IMG/VR virus record: IMGVR_UViG_3300008262_006132
Location: 62,001-126,000 of that record
Source of the DNA: a virus
Strand: one strand, 5' to 3'
DNA length: 64,000 nt
Part shown: positions 51,428 through 61,335 of the stretch, piece by piece
Numbering within the stretch: position 1 is the stretch's first letter
How the letters are laid out: each line of letters opens with the position of its first letter
Program-made: the position numbers and the translations under genes
Notes under the pieces: model-generated
The model's database searches: none
What the model was told of the DNA's origin: nothing
The model's input: only the letters and a program-made list of their open reading frames with translations

Positions 51428-51883
51428 TTATACTTTTAACTTTTCATAGAACTCATCAGATGATTCTAGAGAGTATATATCTTTTTTTAAGTTATAAATT
51501 ATATTGTATAGAAAATTGTCTTTCATTTTAAAAGTAGATCCGTCTTTTAGATTTATAATTGAAACTTCATCTTCATCTAGGTTTTCTATTTTAACTATTT
51601 GCAGTCCTAATTTTCCATCTCTGTCTTTGAGATCACATATAATTTTCTTTTTGGAGTCTATGAGAGAGTTGATTTTTTCTACTGTCGTTAATCTAGACAG
51701 CATTGCAAAGCTTTTTAAATCATCGTCATTAATATCTTTATAAGTTTCAAGAAAACTCTTCTCTTTGCCATTTAGCCGCACTCTTTTAGTTATCTTATCT
51801 AGAATAAGATTTAACTCCATTTCTTTTAAACTTTCTGGAATTCTAAAATTTTGTAAAATTTTCTTGAATTTCATATCAGGCAT
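51428..51883 (-). CDS. hypothetical protein
   Basis: 151 residues starting MPDMKFKKILQNFRIPES. A helix pair LILDKITKRVRLNGKEKSFL (about 27-46) resembles the one in the 161-residue protein at 34222. After it comes a beta-rich part (IICDLKDRDGKLGLQIVKIE, then VSIINLKDGSTFKM). An AT motif at 51905 precedes it. It heads the transcription unit that may continue into uvsX. Not recognised. Confidence 0.55.
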   Translation of the reverse strand: MPDMKFKKILQNFRIPESLKEMELNLILDKITKRVRLNGKEKSFLETYKDINDDDLKSFAMLSRLTTVEKINSLIDSKKKIICDLKDRDGKLGLQIVKIENLDEDEVSIINLKDGSTFKMKDNFLYNIIYNLKKDIYSLESSDEFYEKLKV

Positions 51884-51904
51884 AGTTTTCAGTGGTTTTC
51901 ATAC

Positions 51905-51916
51905 TTATATATTAAG
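51905..51916 (-). promoter_or_regulatory. late-promoter-like motif
   Basis: Minus strand CTTAATATATAA, about 21 bases upstream of the ATG at 51883. Confidence 0.4.
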
Positions 51917-51930
51917 AAATAAACATATTA

Positions 51931-51940
51931 TTTATATATA
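51931..51940 (+). promoter_or_regulatory. late-promoter-like motif
   Basis: TTTATATATA, 22 bases before the tape measure ATG at 51963. Confidence 0.4.
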
Positions 51941-51962
51941 CTCTGTAAATTAAAGTTATTTA

Positions 51963-54900
51963 ATGGATAGAGAGTTAATTGAAGGTTTAAGTAATTTATC
52001 TGCTTCTCTTGATAGAATTTATGAGGCATTAACCAGATCTGGTGATCCTAAATCTGCTACAGCTGCTGCCTTAAAAATGGGAAATTTTGAGGAACAGATC
52101 AAGCAAATTACTATGAGTATAGTTCAGATAAAAGAAGATACTCAGAAAATCTTAAATCAGCAAGATACTATTCTTAAAATGTTGAGAGAAGGTAAAGATA
52201 CACCTAATGAAACCAAAATTAAAAAAATCCCTTCTGAACCAACAACTCCTAAAATCGGAAGACAGAAATTAGAAGAGAATCAAGAAAATGTAAGAGATAC
52301 TAAGAGTAAAGACACTACAGACACTTCATTTTCTAAGTTAAAAAAGTTTTTTACGGAGTTAACAACTACTAAAATTGCGAAAGAAAGACAAGAGAACACT
52401 AAAGACTCTTCGATTTCTAAATCGGAAAATATTCAATCCGAATTAACAACTACTAAAATTGCAAAGGAAAGACAAGAGGACAACAAAGATTCTTCAATCT
52501 CTAAATCAGAAAAGATTCAATCCGAATTAACAACTACCAAAATTGCAAAAGAAAGACAAGAGGATACAAAGGTTCTAAAACTAGAAAAACAAAGTTCGTC
52601 CGAAGGTTTTTTAACTAGATTACATACTATATTAAAAAGAGAAAAAGAAGAATCAATAGAAGAAAGGAAGAGTAAGGCAGTGACATCTGATCTAACCACT
52701 ATGAAGATGTCTAAAGATATAGAAAAAGATAAAAGAACAGAATTCAAAGAAACTCCTGTTAAAACTAAAGGAGAGGTTAGTTTTTGGAATCGACTTTTTC
52801 CTAATAAATCAATTAATGAGAAGGTTAAAATTCTTTCTGACTATTTTACTAAAGGTATTATATCGAAAGATGATAAAAAGGTAAAGAAAACAGACACTGA
52901 ACTTACGACAGTCAAGATACAAATTGAGAAACAATACGGTGGTAGGACGACCAAAGAAGATAAAACTGTTAAGGCATTTAGTAAAGAACCAACAACTGTG
53001 AAGGTTTCTAGGGATAGAAAAGAAGATAGTAAAGATTCAAAAGACTCAAAAATAAAAAAAGTCTCAGAAGAACCGACTACAACAAAAGTAGCAAAAGAGA
53101 AAAGAGATGAAAGAAGAGAATCCAAAGAAGAGAAATCAAAAGGTGGCATGTTTGGAAGCATGGACACTAAGAAAATCAAAGATGGAGTTTCTGCAATTTT
53201 ACTTATCGCAGTTGGAATTGTAGCAATTGGTCTTGCTCTTAAACTAGTTGGTAAAGTAGATTTTGTGTCAGTAATGGCAATAGCACTTGCACTTCCATTA
53301 ATCGCTATAGCATTTGCTAAAATAGCTTCAGTTTTCTCAGGTAAAGAGGTAACTGATGAGAGAGGTAGAAAGTCTAGAAGCGCAGCAATCGATATTAAAC
53401 AACTACCCGCTATCATTTTAGGGTTAGTTGGGTTTTCTGCAGCTATCACCGCATCGTCATATATCTTGAGTAAAGTAAAACCAATTGGATTAGCACAAGC
53501 CGTGACCGCAATTTTGATAGGTGGAGTTTTTTCCGCACTTTCATTTGGTCTACATAGACTTGTTGGAGCTTTTGGTAAGATGAGTTTATTAGGAGGTGTA
53601 AAAGCCGTTTTATTTATGCCAGTAGTTCTGGTTGCGGTATCAACTGCAATTGCACTATCTTCTTATGTACTTAGCGCTGTCAAACCAATTGGTATTTTTC
53701 AGGCAGTCACTGCTATTTTGATTGCTGGTGTATTTTCAGTTCTAGGATATGGAATTGGAAAATTAATAAGAGCATTTAGAGGTATAGATCCAGTAACTGC
53801 ATTTATGGCCGCTAAAATGATGCCTATTGTATTACTTGCAGTAACTGCGACTATTGCTGCCGCCTCTTACCTACTTTCAGCGGTGAAACCAATAGGATTC
53901 TTTCAAGCACTGACCGCAATATTAATTGCTGGTGTATTCACAGTATTATCTTTTGGTATAGGTAAAATAATAGGTTCTTTTAGAAGAATAGATCCAGCGA
54001 CAGCTCTTGCTGCTACGGCCATGATGCCTTTGATATTTATAGCTCTTTCATTCTCAATCATGATGTCTTCATATTTCTTAGGGAATGTTAAAGTAATTGG
54101 GCTATTTCAAGCACTTACTGCTATTGCAATATCTATAGTTTTTGTAGCACTTTCTTTTGGTCTTGCTAAGATTTTACCGGCATTTAGACGGTTATCACCA
54201 GCTGACATAACAAAAGCAGCAATAGGAATGCCTATTATATTCACCGCACTTTCACTAGCAATAATGGTTTCTTCATACTTTATTTCGGGTGTTAAGCCAA
54301 TAGGATTTGCTCAGTTTTTAACAGCACTTGGAATTTCTATTTTATTTGTAGGGTTTGCATTTGCAACTAAATTTATAGTCAAAGGTCTTAAAGGAGTAAC
54401 CACTGCTCAAGTAGTTAACGCCATGAAAATGCTACTAATAGTCGCAACTACAGTAGCGATTGCTAGTTTCATAGTTTCTGTTGCTCCTTCTGTACCATTT
54501 ATGAAGACGTTACAATTCGGTCTTCTAGGAATAGGACTTGGAGCTACAACAGTTGTGATGGCCATTGCAATCAAGACAATTAAAAAAATTGGATTAGGAT
54601 TAAAAGATATTTTGACTGGTGGTCTGATGATTTTAGCAATAGCAACAACTATCGCACTTTCTTCTGTGATTCTTAATATGGGTACTTATGAAAAGTATCC
54701 AAGTTGGAAATGGGCACTTGGAGTAGGAGCATCTCTTGTTGGATTTGGACTAGCGGCTGTAGTTTTGGGTTCTATTGCATCTTCTGGAATTGGAGCTCTT
54801 GCAATTCTTGCAGGACTCGCTTCAATTCTTGCAATAGCTGGTACTATTGTATTGACAGATAAAATAATTTCAGCAGGTACTTATCAAAAGTATCCAGGTG

Positions 54901-57900
54901 CAAAATGGATTCTTGGAGTCGGAGCTACTATGGTAGGATTCGGTCTCGCTGCAGTTACATTAGGCGGTATAATAGTCGGCACACTTGGATTAGGAGGTCT
55001 CGCTATTGCTGCTGGACTAGTCGCAGTTATCGGTATTGCTGAAACGATTGTTAAAGTAGATAAGATTATTGCCAAGGGTAATTATACGAAATCTCCTGGT
55101 GTGAGATGGATTCTCGGAGTTGGATCCTCGATGGTTGGATTCGGACTTGCCGCGGTAACACTAGGTGGAATAATAGTCGGTACTTTAGGTTTAGGAGGAT
55201 TGGCCATCAAAGCTGGACTTTCTGCAGTTGAATCAATTGCAAAAACTATAGTGAAGACTGACAAAATATTAAGTGCTGGTCAATATACAAAGTACCCAGG
55301 TGCTGCTTGGGCTTTAACAGTTGGTTCAATTATTACAGCGTTTTCTACAGCAGTATTATTATTGGGTGCTGTTAGTTCAGGAGGAGGTCTCTTGCAAAAG
55401 TTGAGTCTTGGATTAGTAAAAAACCCATTAGAGTCAGGAATACAAGCAATAAAGAAAATAGCTCAAGCTATAGTAGATGTAGATAAAAAGTTAGCTGAAG
55501 GTAGTTATACTAAAGGTCCGAATCCTACTTGGGCAAAAGGCATTTCCGCATCACTCTCTGCATTTTCACCAATTTACAGAATGTTATTAGCTGAAAAACT
55601 TATGAGTTTCATAGGTGGTGTCTCCGCTAAAGACTTTGCGCAAGCTATAAAAGTAATTTCTGGTGGAATAGTAGATTCCGCAAAACTCTTTGAAAGCGCA
55701 AAAGTTGCCTTTAAAAATGGACCACCAGTTACTTGGTCAAAAGGTGTAAGTGCTTCACTCGGTGCGTTCTCATCAATATACTCACTACTCGTAAAAGATA
55801 AAATTATGAGTATTTTTGGATCAGGAATCTCACCGAAAGATTTTTCTCAAGCTATTAAGACAATTTCTGGTGGAATAGTAGATGCCGCAAAATTATTTGG
55901 AAATGCTGCTGTAGCGTTTAAGAACGGGCCACCAGTTGAGTGGGCTAAGGGTATCAGTAAAGCACTTGGTGCTTTTTCATCTATCTATTCACTTCTAGTT
56001 AAGGATAGAATAATGAGTATATTTGGTTCTGGTGTATCACCTAAAGACTTCTCGCAAGCGATTAAGACAATTTCTGGTGGTATAGTAGATTCTGCAAAGT
56101 TATTTGACAAGGCGTCTGTTGCATTCAAGAATGGTCCACCAGTTGAATGGGCAAATGGAGTTAGTAAATCTTTAGGAGCATTCTCATCTATATACAAATT
56201 ACTAGCAAGTAATTCTGGTTGGTGGAAAAGTGGTGTCGATCCAAAAATGTATGCACAAGCTATAGTTACAATTACGAATGGAATTGTGACTGCGGCAAAG
56301 GCTTTCGGGTCGGCGTCAGTAGCATTTAAAAATGGTCCACCTGTTGAGTGGGCTGATGGGGTTGGTAAGTCACTCTCAGCGTTTCAGCCTATTTATGAAC
56401 TATTATTAAAAAATTCTGGTTGGTGGAAGAGTGGTATAGATCCTAAAATGTATTCTCAAGCAATTGTGACTATAACTAGTGGTATAGTCACTGCTGCAAA
56501 GGCATTTGGTTCCGCATCGGTGGCGTTTAAAAATGGTCCACCGGTTGAATGGGCCGATGGAGTTGGTAAGTCACTAGCTGCCTTTCAACCTATATATGAG
56601 TTATTACTTAAAAATACTGGATGGTGGAAAAGTAATATAGATCCAAAGAAATATGCACAAGCTATAGTCACTATAACTGGTGGTATAATCACCGCGGCTA
56701 AATCATTTAGTCAGGCTTCTGTTGCATTTAAAAATGGACCACCAGTCCAGTGGGCCGAAGGTGTTGGTAAGGCTCTTTCAGCATTTCAACCGGTATATGA
56801 ATTACTGGTTAGAAATTCAAGTTGGTGGAAAAGTTCAATAGATCCTAAGAAATACGCTGAAGCGATAGTAACGATTACTGGTGGAATTGTAACTGCTGGT
56901 AAAGCATTCGGAGCAGCGGCTGTTGCATTTAAAAATGGTCCACCAGTTCAGTGGGCTGAAGGTGTCGGTAAAGCACTTTCAGCGTTTCAACCAGTCTATG
57001 AGATGTTGGTAAGAAATGCTAGTTGGTGGAAAAGTTCAATAGATCCTAAGAAATATTCAGAGGCTATACGAACGATTAGTAGAGGAATTACTGATGCCGC
57101 AATAGTGCTGTCTACCGCATCTGTTGCATATAAATTTTATCCAACAGAACAGTGGGCTTCTGGTGTAAGTAGAGCACTTACTGCATTTCAACCAATTTAT
57201 AAGATTTTACAGAAAGATTCTGGATGGCTCAGAAGTGGTATTTCTCCAAAGATGTATGCCGATGCTATAAAGACAATTACAACTGGTATTCGAGACTCAG
57301 CGATGATTTTAGCACAAGCTTCGATTGCCTATAGAATGTTTCCAACAGTACAGTGGGCAAACGGTGTAAGTAGAGCTCTTAGTGTGTTCCAACCAATTTA
57401 TAAAATTTTAGAAAAAGATTCTGGATGGTTGAGGTCTAATATATCACCAGAAAAGTACGCTAAAGCAATCAAAACAATAACTACTGGTATTCGAGACTCA
57501 GCGATGATCTTGGCTTCAGCTTCTATTGCTTATAGAATGTTCCCAACAGTTCAGTGGGCAAACGGTGTGAGTAGAGCTCTTAGTACTTTTCAACCAATAT
57601 ATAAGATTCTACAAAAAGATTCGGGTTGGTTCAGAAGTAACATATCTCCAGAGAAATATGCAACAGCTATAAAAACTATTACAACTGGAATAAGAGACTC
57701 GGCTGTGATTTTAGCCTCAGCTTCTCTTGCTTATAGAATGTTCCCAACAACACAGTGGGCAGACGGAGTTAGTAAGGCTTTAAGTACCTTTCATCCAATA
57801 TACAAGATATTACAAAAAGATTCAGGTTGGTTTAGAAGTAATATATCACCTGATAAGTATGCCGCGGCTATTCGTACTATTAGTCAAGGTATAGTTGATT

Positions 57901-60842
57901 CTGCTTTAATATTAGCAAAAGCAAAGTCCGCTTATAAGTCTTTCCCAACCACAGAATGGGCAGATGGTGTTAGTAGAGCACTTTCAGCTTTTCAACCTAT
58001 TTATACGATACTACAAAAAGATTCAGGATGGTTTAAAAGTGGAGTTTCAGTTGGTAAGTATAGTGAAGCTATAAAAACACTTAGTATGGGAATCGTAGAT
58101 TCTGCGAACATACTTAGTAAGGGTTTGTATAAAATTTATCCAACAGTAAACTGGGTTATGGGAATATCAGGAGCTTTTGCAATGATACCAGCACTGATTA
58201 AGAAAGTAAACAACATTGATTTCAAGGGACTTTCTAAAATTTGGATGATAAGTGATAGTATTTACAAACTCTCGATTGCATTCAAGGACGCTAAGTTTAC
58301 AAGTTTTCCGAGTAAAAAATGGACAAGTGCTATTTCATCATCTTTTACTATGATGATTAATCTTCTAAAGAGTATTGATAAAAGTATATCTATCACTTCA
58401 CTACTTAGTGGTATTTTGAAGTCTAAATCCTTAGTTAATTACATTCTAGATTTGGATAAGAAATTTAGCCTCGGTAAATTTAACAAGTTTCCAAACTCAA
58501 ATTGGGTTAAAGGGTCTACAAAGTCTATTAGTGAATTTGCGAAGTTACTCAGTGAACTTAATAAGTTGGTCTCTTTAGTAGGATTAAAGACTGGTCAATT
58601 CAAAATTTCGAGTATTCTGAAGTCTGTTTTGGATGTTGATAATCAGATATCTAGAGGTAAATTTAACAGAGTAATAAGTCAGAAATGGTCAAGTTCATTG
58701 AGAGTTTCAATACTAGAATTTTCAAACTTGTTTAAAAATGTAGATAAATTGATATCAATAATTGACTTAAAACTTGGTCAAACTAAAGTTACTAGTATCA
58801 TTAAATCTATTCTACAAATCGACCTACAAATTTCTAAAGGCAAATTTAATAAATTTATTGATAATAAGTGGATCAAAGGCACAAAATCTTCAATTATAGA
58901 GTTCGGTGGATTATTCAAAACTATAGACAAATTAGTTTCAATAATTTCCTTAAAAATCGGCCAGACAAAGGTTACAAGTATCATCAAGTCAATACTTCAA
59001 ATCGATTCACAAGTTTCAAAGGGTAAATTTAATAAATTTATTGATAATAAGTGGATTAAAGGCACAAAACAGTCTGTTCTAGAGTTCGGAAAATTGTTTA
59101 TTGATGTTAATAAGAATTTCTCTGTGACTTCTTTATTACTTGGTTTTAATAAAGTCAAAATGATTTTTGATAATATTATATGGATTGATAATAAAATATC
59201 TAGAGCTAAATTTGAGAAATCACCACCAACAAAATGGCTTACAAATACTAGAGATTCAATAGTTTATTACGGTAAATTGGCGATTGATTCTAATAAAATG
59301 TTCGGCACAGTGCCTCTAATAGCAGGTATCAAAAAGATTAAAACACTAGTAGATACAATTTTGTGGGTCGATAAGACTCTATCAAAGGGTAAATATAATA
59401 GAGTTCCAAGTTTAAAATGGCTAAACGAATCTAAAAATGCAATTTTTACATATGGTAAGATAGCAATCGATTCAAATAAGATCTTCCCTCTGATTTCACT
59501 TATAGCTGGTATTAAGAAGGTTAAAATGATATCAGAGGCTATACTATGGGTTGATAAAACACTATCTAAGGGAAGTTACACTAAAGTGCCAACGCAGAAT
59601 TGGTTGACACGTTCAAAAAGCACGATTTTTCAATACGGGAATCTAGCTATAGAATCAAATAAAAGGTTTGGAACAATTGGATTATTCTTAGGTCTGAAAA
59701 AAGTTAGAAATATTGCAGACACTTTAAAATATGTTTCGCTTGTAATTAGCGGTGGTAATTATACTAAGTTTCCAAGCTTAGAATGGTCCAAGTCAGTTCC
59801 TGCGGCAATATCTGGCTTTATGAATCTACCGTTTAAGGGAATGTTTGGTCAATTTTTTGAAAGTATTTTCGGGGCTTCAGAAGATAGTAAGAAATCACAA
59901 TTAGGAAAAATTGTAGATTTGATGTTATATGTTGATAAGAGATTTCAATCGGGTAACTGGAAAAAGTTCCCAACTGTTGAGTGGGTTAAAGGTACAATTT
60001 TAGCTCTTCAGAAATTTAAAGATATAGTTTCTTTACTTAGTTTTGGTTCACTAAATACTAAGATAATGACTGCATTCGGTGGTAAGAATCCACTTGTAAG
60101 CGCAGTTTCTAACATTGAAAAACTGGCACAGTCTTTTGATAAACTAGGAAATTCTATGAAGAATTTCAGTCAATCAATAAAAACTCTAGATACAGAAAAA
60201 CTCGCAGCGATTAAGAGTCTTTCTTCAAATGTTATTTTAATGTCATTGATGAATCCAGAGCAATTTGACGCGATGTTATCTAAGTTAGAAGAAAGATCTG
60301 GAGTTTTTGCTGACCTTATGAAGGATGTGCAAGACAAGAAAGGTACTTCTGCTAAAACTACTGGTGCCCCTGGTACAGGTCAGAAAGTTGCAGGTGGTGG
60401 CGCAATGACTGATTTCAAGATGGTACCATCATCTACGGGAGCTAGAATGTCTGGTAAATCAGATGATGCTAAAATGCTTGAGAAACTCGATGCTATGACA
60501 AGTCTACTCGCTGATATATCTAGTGTTGTTGGTAGTAAAGGAGCTTTGAAAACATACCTTGGAAGTCTTAAAGAAGATGTTGATATAGGTGATGGTGGGT
60601 TCTCACTTTTTAGTAGATCTGATAAAAGAACCAAAAACATATTGAAAAAAGTTGGTGTATCACCAGATGGTATAAATATCTACTTATTCTCATATAAGTT
60701 TGATCCTACAGTAGTTTACCAAGGTGTAATTGCACAAGAGTTGCTTGGCACGAGATTTGAAAACTCAGTTGTACTTGATAAGTCTGGGTATTACGCAGTT
60801 GACTACTCAAAACTAGATGTTCAGTTTAAAAGAACAAATTGA
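51963..60842 (+). CDS. giant tape measure protein with Trp-anchored repeats and C-terminal S74-like chaperone domain
   Basis: 2959 residues. An N-terminal helix (about 1-75) leads to a lysine/glutamate linker with repeated ELTTTKIAKERQE units (about 95-420). Many Gly/Ala-rich hydrophobic segments follow (about 405-1150), as expected of a tape measure that spans the tail and may enter the host membrane. From about 920 to 2680 there are roughly 28 copies of a 65-75 residue repeat whose core is x-G-x-[YF]-x-K-x-P-x-x-x-W; for example AFKNGPPVEWADG and SKGKFNKFIDNKW. The last 74 residues (SDKRTKNILKKVG, VYQGVIAQELLG, GYYAVDYSKLD) match the endosialidase-type intramolecular chaperone (peptidase S74), with the S-D-x-x-x-K self-cleavage spelling. 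Tail length scales with tape measure length, implying a very long tail. Confidence 0.8.
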   Translation: MDRELIEGLSNLSASLDRIYEALTRSGDPKSATAAALKMGNFEEQIKQITMSIVQIKEDTQKILNQQDTILKMLREGKDTPNETKIKKIPSEPTTPKIGRQKLEENQENVRDTKSKDTTDTSFSKLKKFFTELTTTKIAKERQENTKDSSISKSENIQSELTTTKIAKERQEDNKDSSISKSEKIQSELTTTKIAKERQEDTKVLKLEKQSSSEGFLTRLHTILKREKEESIEERKSKAVTSDLTTMKMSKDIEKDKRTEFKETPVKTKGEVSFWNRLFPNKSINEKVKILSDYFTKGIISKDDKKVKKTDTELTTVKIQIEKQYGGRTTKEDKTVKAFSKEPTTVKVSRDRKEDSKDSKDSKIKKVSEEPTTTKVAKEKRDERRESKEEKSKGGMFGSMDTKKIKDGVSAILLIAVGIVAIGLALKLVGKVDFVSVMAIALALPLIAIAFAKIASVFSGKEVTDERGRKSRSAAIDIKQLPAIILGLVGFSAAITASSYILSKVKPIGLAQAVTAILIGGVFSALSFGLHRLVGAFGKMSLLGGVKAVLFMPVVLVAVSTAIALSSYVLSAVKPIGIFQAVTAILIAGVFSVLGYGIGKLIRAFRGIDPVTAFMAAKMMPIVLLAVTATIAAASYLLSAVKPIGFFQALTAILIAGVFTVLSFGIGKIIGSFRRIDPATALAATAMMPLIFIALSFSIMMSSYFLGNVKVIGLFQALTAIAISIVFVALSFGLAKILPAFRRLSPADITKAAIGMPIIFTALSLAIMVSSYFISGVKPIGFAQFLTALGISILFVGFAFATKFIVKGLKGVTTAQVVNAMKMLLIVATTVAIASFIVSVAPSVPFMKTLQFGLLGIGLGATTVVMAIAIKTIKKIGLGLKDILTGGLMILAIATTIALSSVILNMGTYEKYPSWKWALGVGASLVGFGLAAVVLGSIASSGIGALAILAGLASILAIAGTIVLTDKIISAGTYQKYPGAKWILGVGATMVGFGLAAVTLGGIIVGTLGLGGLAIAAGLVAVIGIAETIVKVDKIIAKGNYTKSPGVRWILGVGSSMVGFGLAAVTLGGIIVGTLGLGGLAIKAGLSAVESIAKTIVKTDKILSAGQYTKYPGAAWALTVGSIITAFSTAVLLLGAVSSGGGLLQKLSLGLVKNPLESGIQAIKKIAQAIVDVDKKLAEGSYTKGPNPTWAKGISASLSAFSPIYRMLLAEKLMSFIGGVSAKDFAQAIKVISGGIVDSAKLFESAKVAFKNGPPVTWSKGVSASLGAFSSIYSLLVKDKIMSIFGSGISPKDFSQAIKTISGGIVDAAKLFGNAAVAFKNGPPVEWAKGISKALGAFSSIYSLLVKDRIMSIFGSGVSPKDFSQAIKTISGGIVDSAKLFDKASVAFKNGPPVEWANGVSKSLGAFSSIYKLLASNSGWWKSGVDPKMYAQAIVTITNGIVTAAKAFGSASVAFKNGPPVEWADGVGKSLSAFQPIYELLLKNSGWWKSGIDPKMYSQAIVTITSGIVTAAKAFGSASVAFKNGPPVEWADGVGKSLAAFQPIYELLLKNTGWWKSNIDPKKYAQAIVTITGGIITAAKSFSQASVAFKNGPPVQWAEGVGKALSAFQPVYELLVRNSSWWKSSIDPKKYAEAIVTITGGIVTAGKAFGAAAVAFKNGPPVQWAEGVGKALSAFQPVYEMLVRNASWWKSSIDPKKYSEAIRTISRGITDAAIVLSTASVAYKFYPTEQWASGVSRALTAFQPIYKILQKDSGWLRSGISPKMYADAIKTITTGIRDSAMILAQASIAYRMFPTVQWANGVSRALSVFQPIYKILEKDSGWLRSNISPEKYAKAIKTITTGIRDSAMILASASIAYRMFPTVQWANGVSRALSTFQPIYKILQKDSGWFRSNISPEKYATAIKTITTGIRDSAVILASASLAYRMFPTTQWADGVSKALSTFHPIYKILQKDSGWFRSNISPDKYAAAIRTISQGIVDSALILAKAKSAYKSFPTTEWADGVSRALSAFQPIYTILQKDSGWFKSGVSVGKYSEAIKTLSMGIVDSANILSKGLYKIYPTVNWVMGISGAFAMIPALIKKVNNIDFKGLSKIWMISDSIYKLSIAFKDAKFTSFPSKKWTSAISSSFTMMINLLKSIDKSISITSLLSGILKSKSLVNYILDLDKKFSLGKFNKFPNSNWVKGSTKSISEFAKLLSELNKLVSLVGLKTGQFKISSILKSVLDVDNQISRGKFNRVISQKWSSSLRVSILEFSNLFKNVDKLISIIDLKLGQTKVTSIIKSILQIDLQISKGKFNKFIDNKWIKGTKSSIIEFGGLFKTIDKLVSIISLKIGQTKVTSIIKSILQIDSQVSKGKFNKFIDNKWIKGTKQSVLEFGKLFIDVNKNFSVTSLLLGFNKVKMIFDNIIWIDNKISRAKFEKSPPTKWLTNTRDSIVYYGKLAIDSNKMFGTVPLIAGIKKIKTLVDTILWVDKTLSKGKYNRVPSLKWLNESKNAIFTYGKIAIDSNKIFPLISLIAGIKKVKMISEAILWVDKTLSKGSYTKVPTQNWLTRSKSTIFQYGNLAIESNKRFGTIGLFLGLKKVRNIADTLKYVSLVISGGNYTKFPSLEWSKSVPAAISGFMNLPFKGMFGQFFESIFGASEDSKKSQLGKIVDLMLYVDKRFQSGNWKKFPTVEWVKGTILALQKFKDIVSLLSFGSLNTKIMTAFGGKNPLVSAVSNIEKLAQSFDKLGNSMKNFSQSIKTLDTEKLAAIKSLSSNVILMSLMNPEQFDAMLSKLEERSGVFADLMKDVQDKKGTSAKTTGAPGTGQKVAGGGAMTDFKMVPSSTGARMSGKSDDAKMLEKLDAMTSLLADISSVVGSKGALKTYLGSLKEDVDIGDGGFSLFSRSDKRTKNILKKVGVSPDGINIYLFSYKFDPTVVYQGVIAQELLGTRFENSVVLDKSGYYAVDYSKLDVQFKRTN
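54690..60000 (+). repeat. tandem ~200-bp coding repeats in the tape measure gene
   Basis: About 28 diverged in-frame repeats, clearest at 55500-58120, where AIKTISxGIxDSAxxL...W-A-x-G units recur about every 201 bases (67 codons). DNA identity is highest between neighbours (55860-57060 and 57280-57950), suggesting recent tandem duplication. Outer copies at 58250-60000 are shorter on identity but keep the K-F/Y-x-K-x-P...W core. Confidence 0.8.
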
Positions 60843-60862
60843 TTAAATTTAATATAATTGCC

Positions 60863-61291
60863 ATGAATATCTTTCAAAAAATTAAATTGTTTCGAGAGTA
60901 TAAAAAAGTCATAAGAAATAATGAAGTCACTCTAGAACAAGACTACAATATTAGAATAGACAGAGCATCAAGACTTTATACCGTTCTTAATATTCCTCAA
61001 GAATTATATGGAGAGCCATATAATCTTAGAACTTCAGACATTGATACAATTTCACAAACATATATTAAAGAATATGTGTCAAGAGTATCTTCTTATCTTA
61101 ATTCTGTAGGTTTAAACGAGTTGTATGACTTTTATGAAAATGTAAAAAAGGTTGATAAATACTCATACCTTATAGTTCTTGGATTTAAACCACTAAACTC
61201 GGTTAAATATTATAATGTGGTCTATTTTAGACTGTTACCAATTTTAATTACATCTTCGATTATTACCTTATTATATTTCATTTTCCGATAA
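60863..61291 (+). CDS. tail-anchored small membrane protein
   Basis: 142 residues from ATG 60863; a TTG at 60839 overlapping the tape measure stop would add 8. Helical body (MNIFQKIKLFREYKKVIRNN) and one C-terminal membrane segment (LLPILITSSIITLLYFIF). It directly follows the tape measure gene. Function unknown; a tail or membrane-associated role is suggested only by position. Confidence 0.6.
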   Translation: MNIFQKIKLFREYKKVIRNNEVTLEQDYNIRIDRASRLYTVLNIPQELYGEPYNLRTSDIDTISQTYIKEYVSRVSSYLNSVGLNELYDFYENVKKVDKYSYLIVLGFKPLNSVKYYNVVYFRLLPILITSSIITLLYFIFR

Positions 61292-61311
61292 ACAAAGATC
61301 ATAATATTTAT

Positions 61312-61319
61312 TATAAATA
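61312..61319 (+). promoter_or_regulatory. exact T4 late promoter consensus
   Basis: TATAAATA, the T4 late -10 consensus, 16 bases before the ATG at 61336. Confidence 0.4.
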
Positions 61320-61335
61320 AAAAAAATATTTATTT

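Noticed and set aside
52841-53449. 202-codon minus-strand open frame inside the tape measure gene
   Set aside because: Low-complexity antisense shadow without a start context; the plus-strand reading is a coherent protein.
55500-58120. Regular repeats of about 200 bases as a CRISPR array
   Set aside because: Repeats are in-frame, diverged and coding; no 25-40 base identical repeat/spacer structure.
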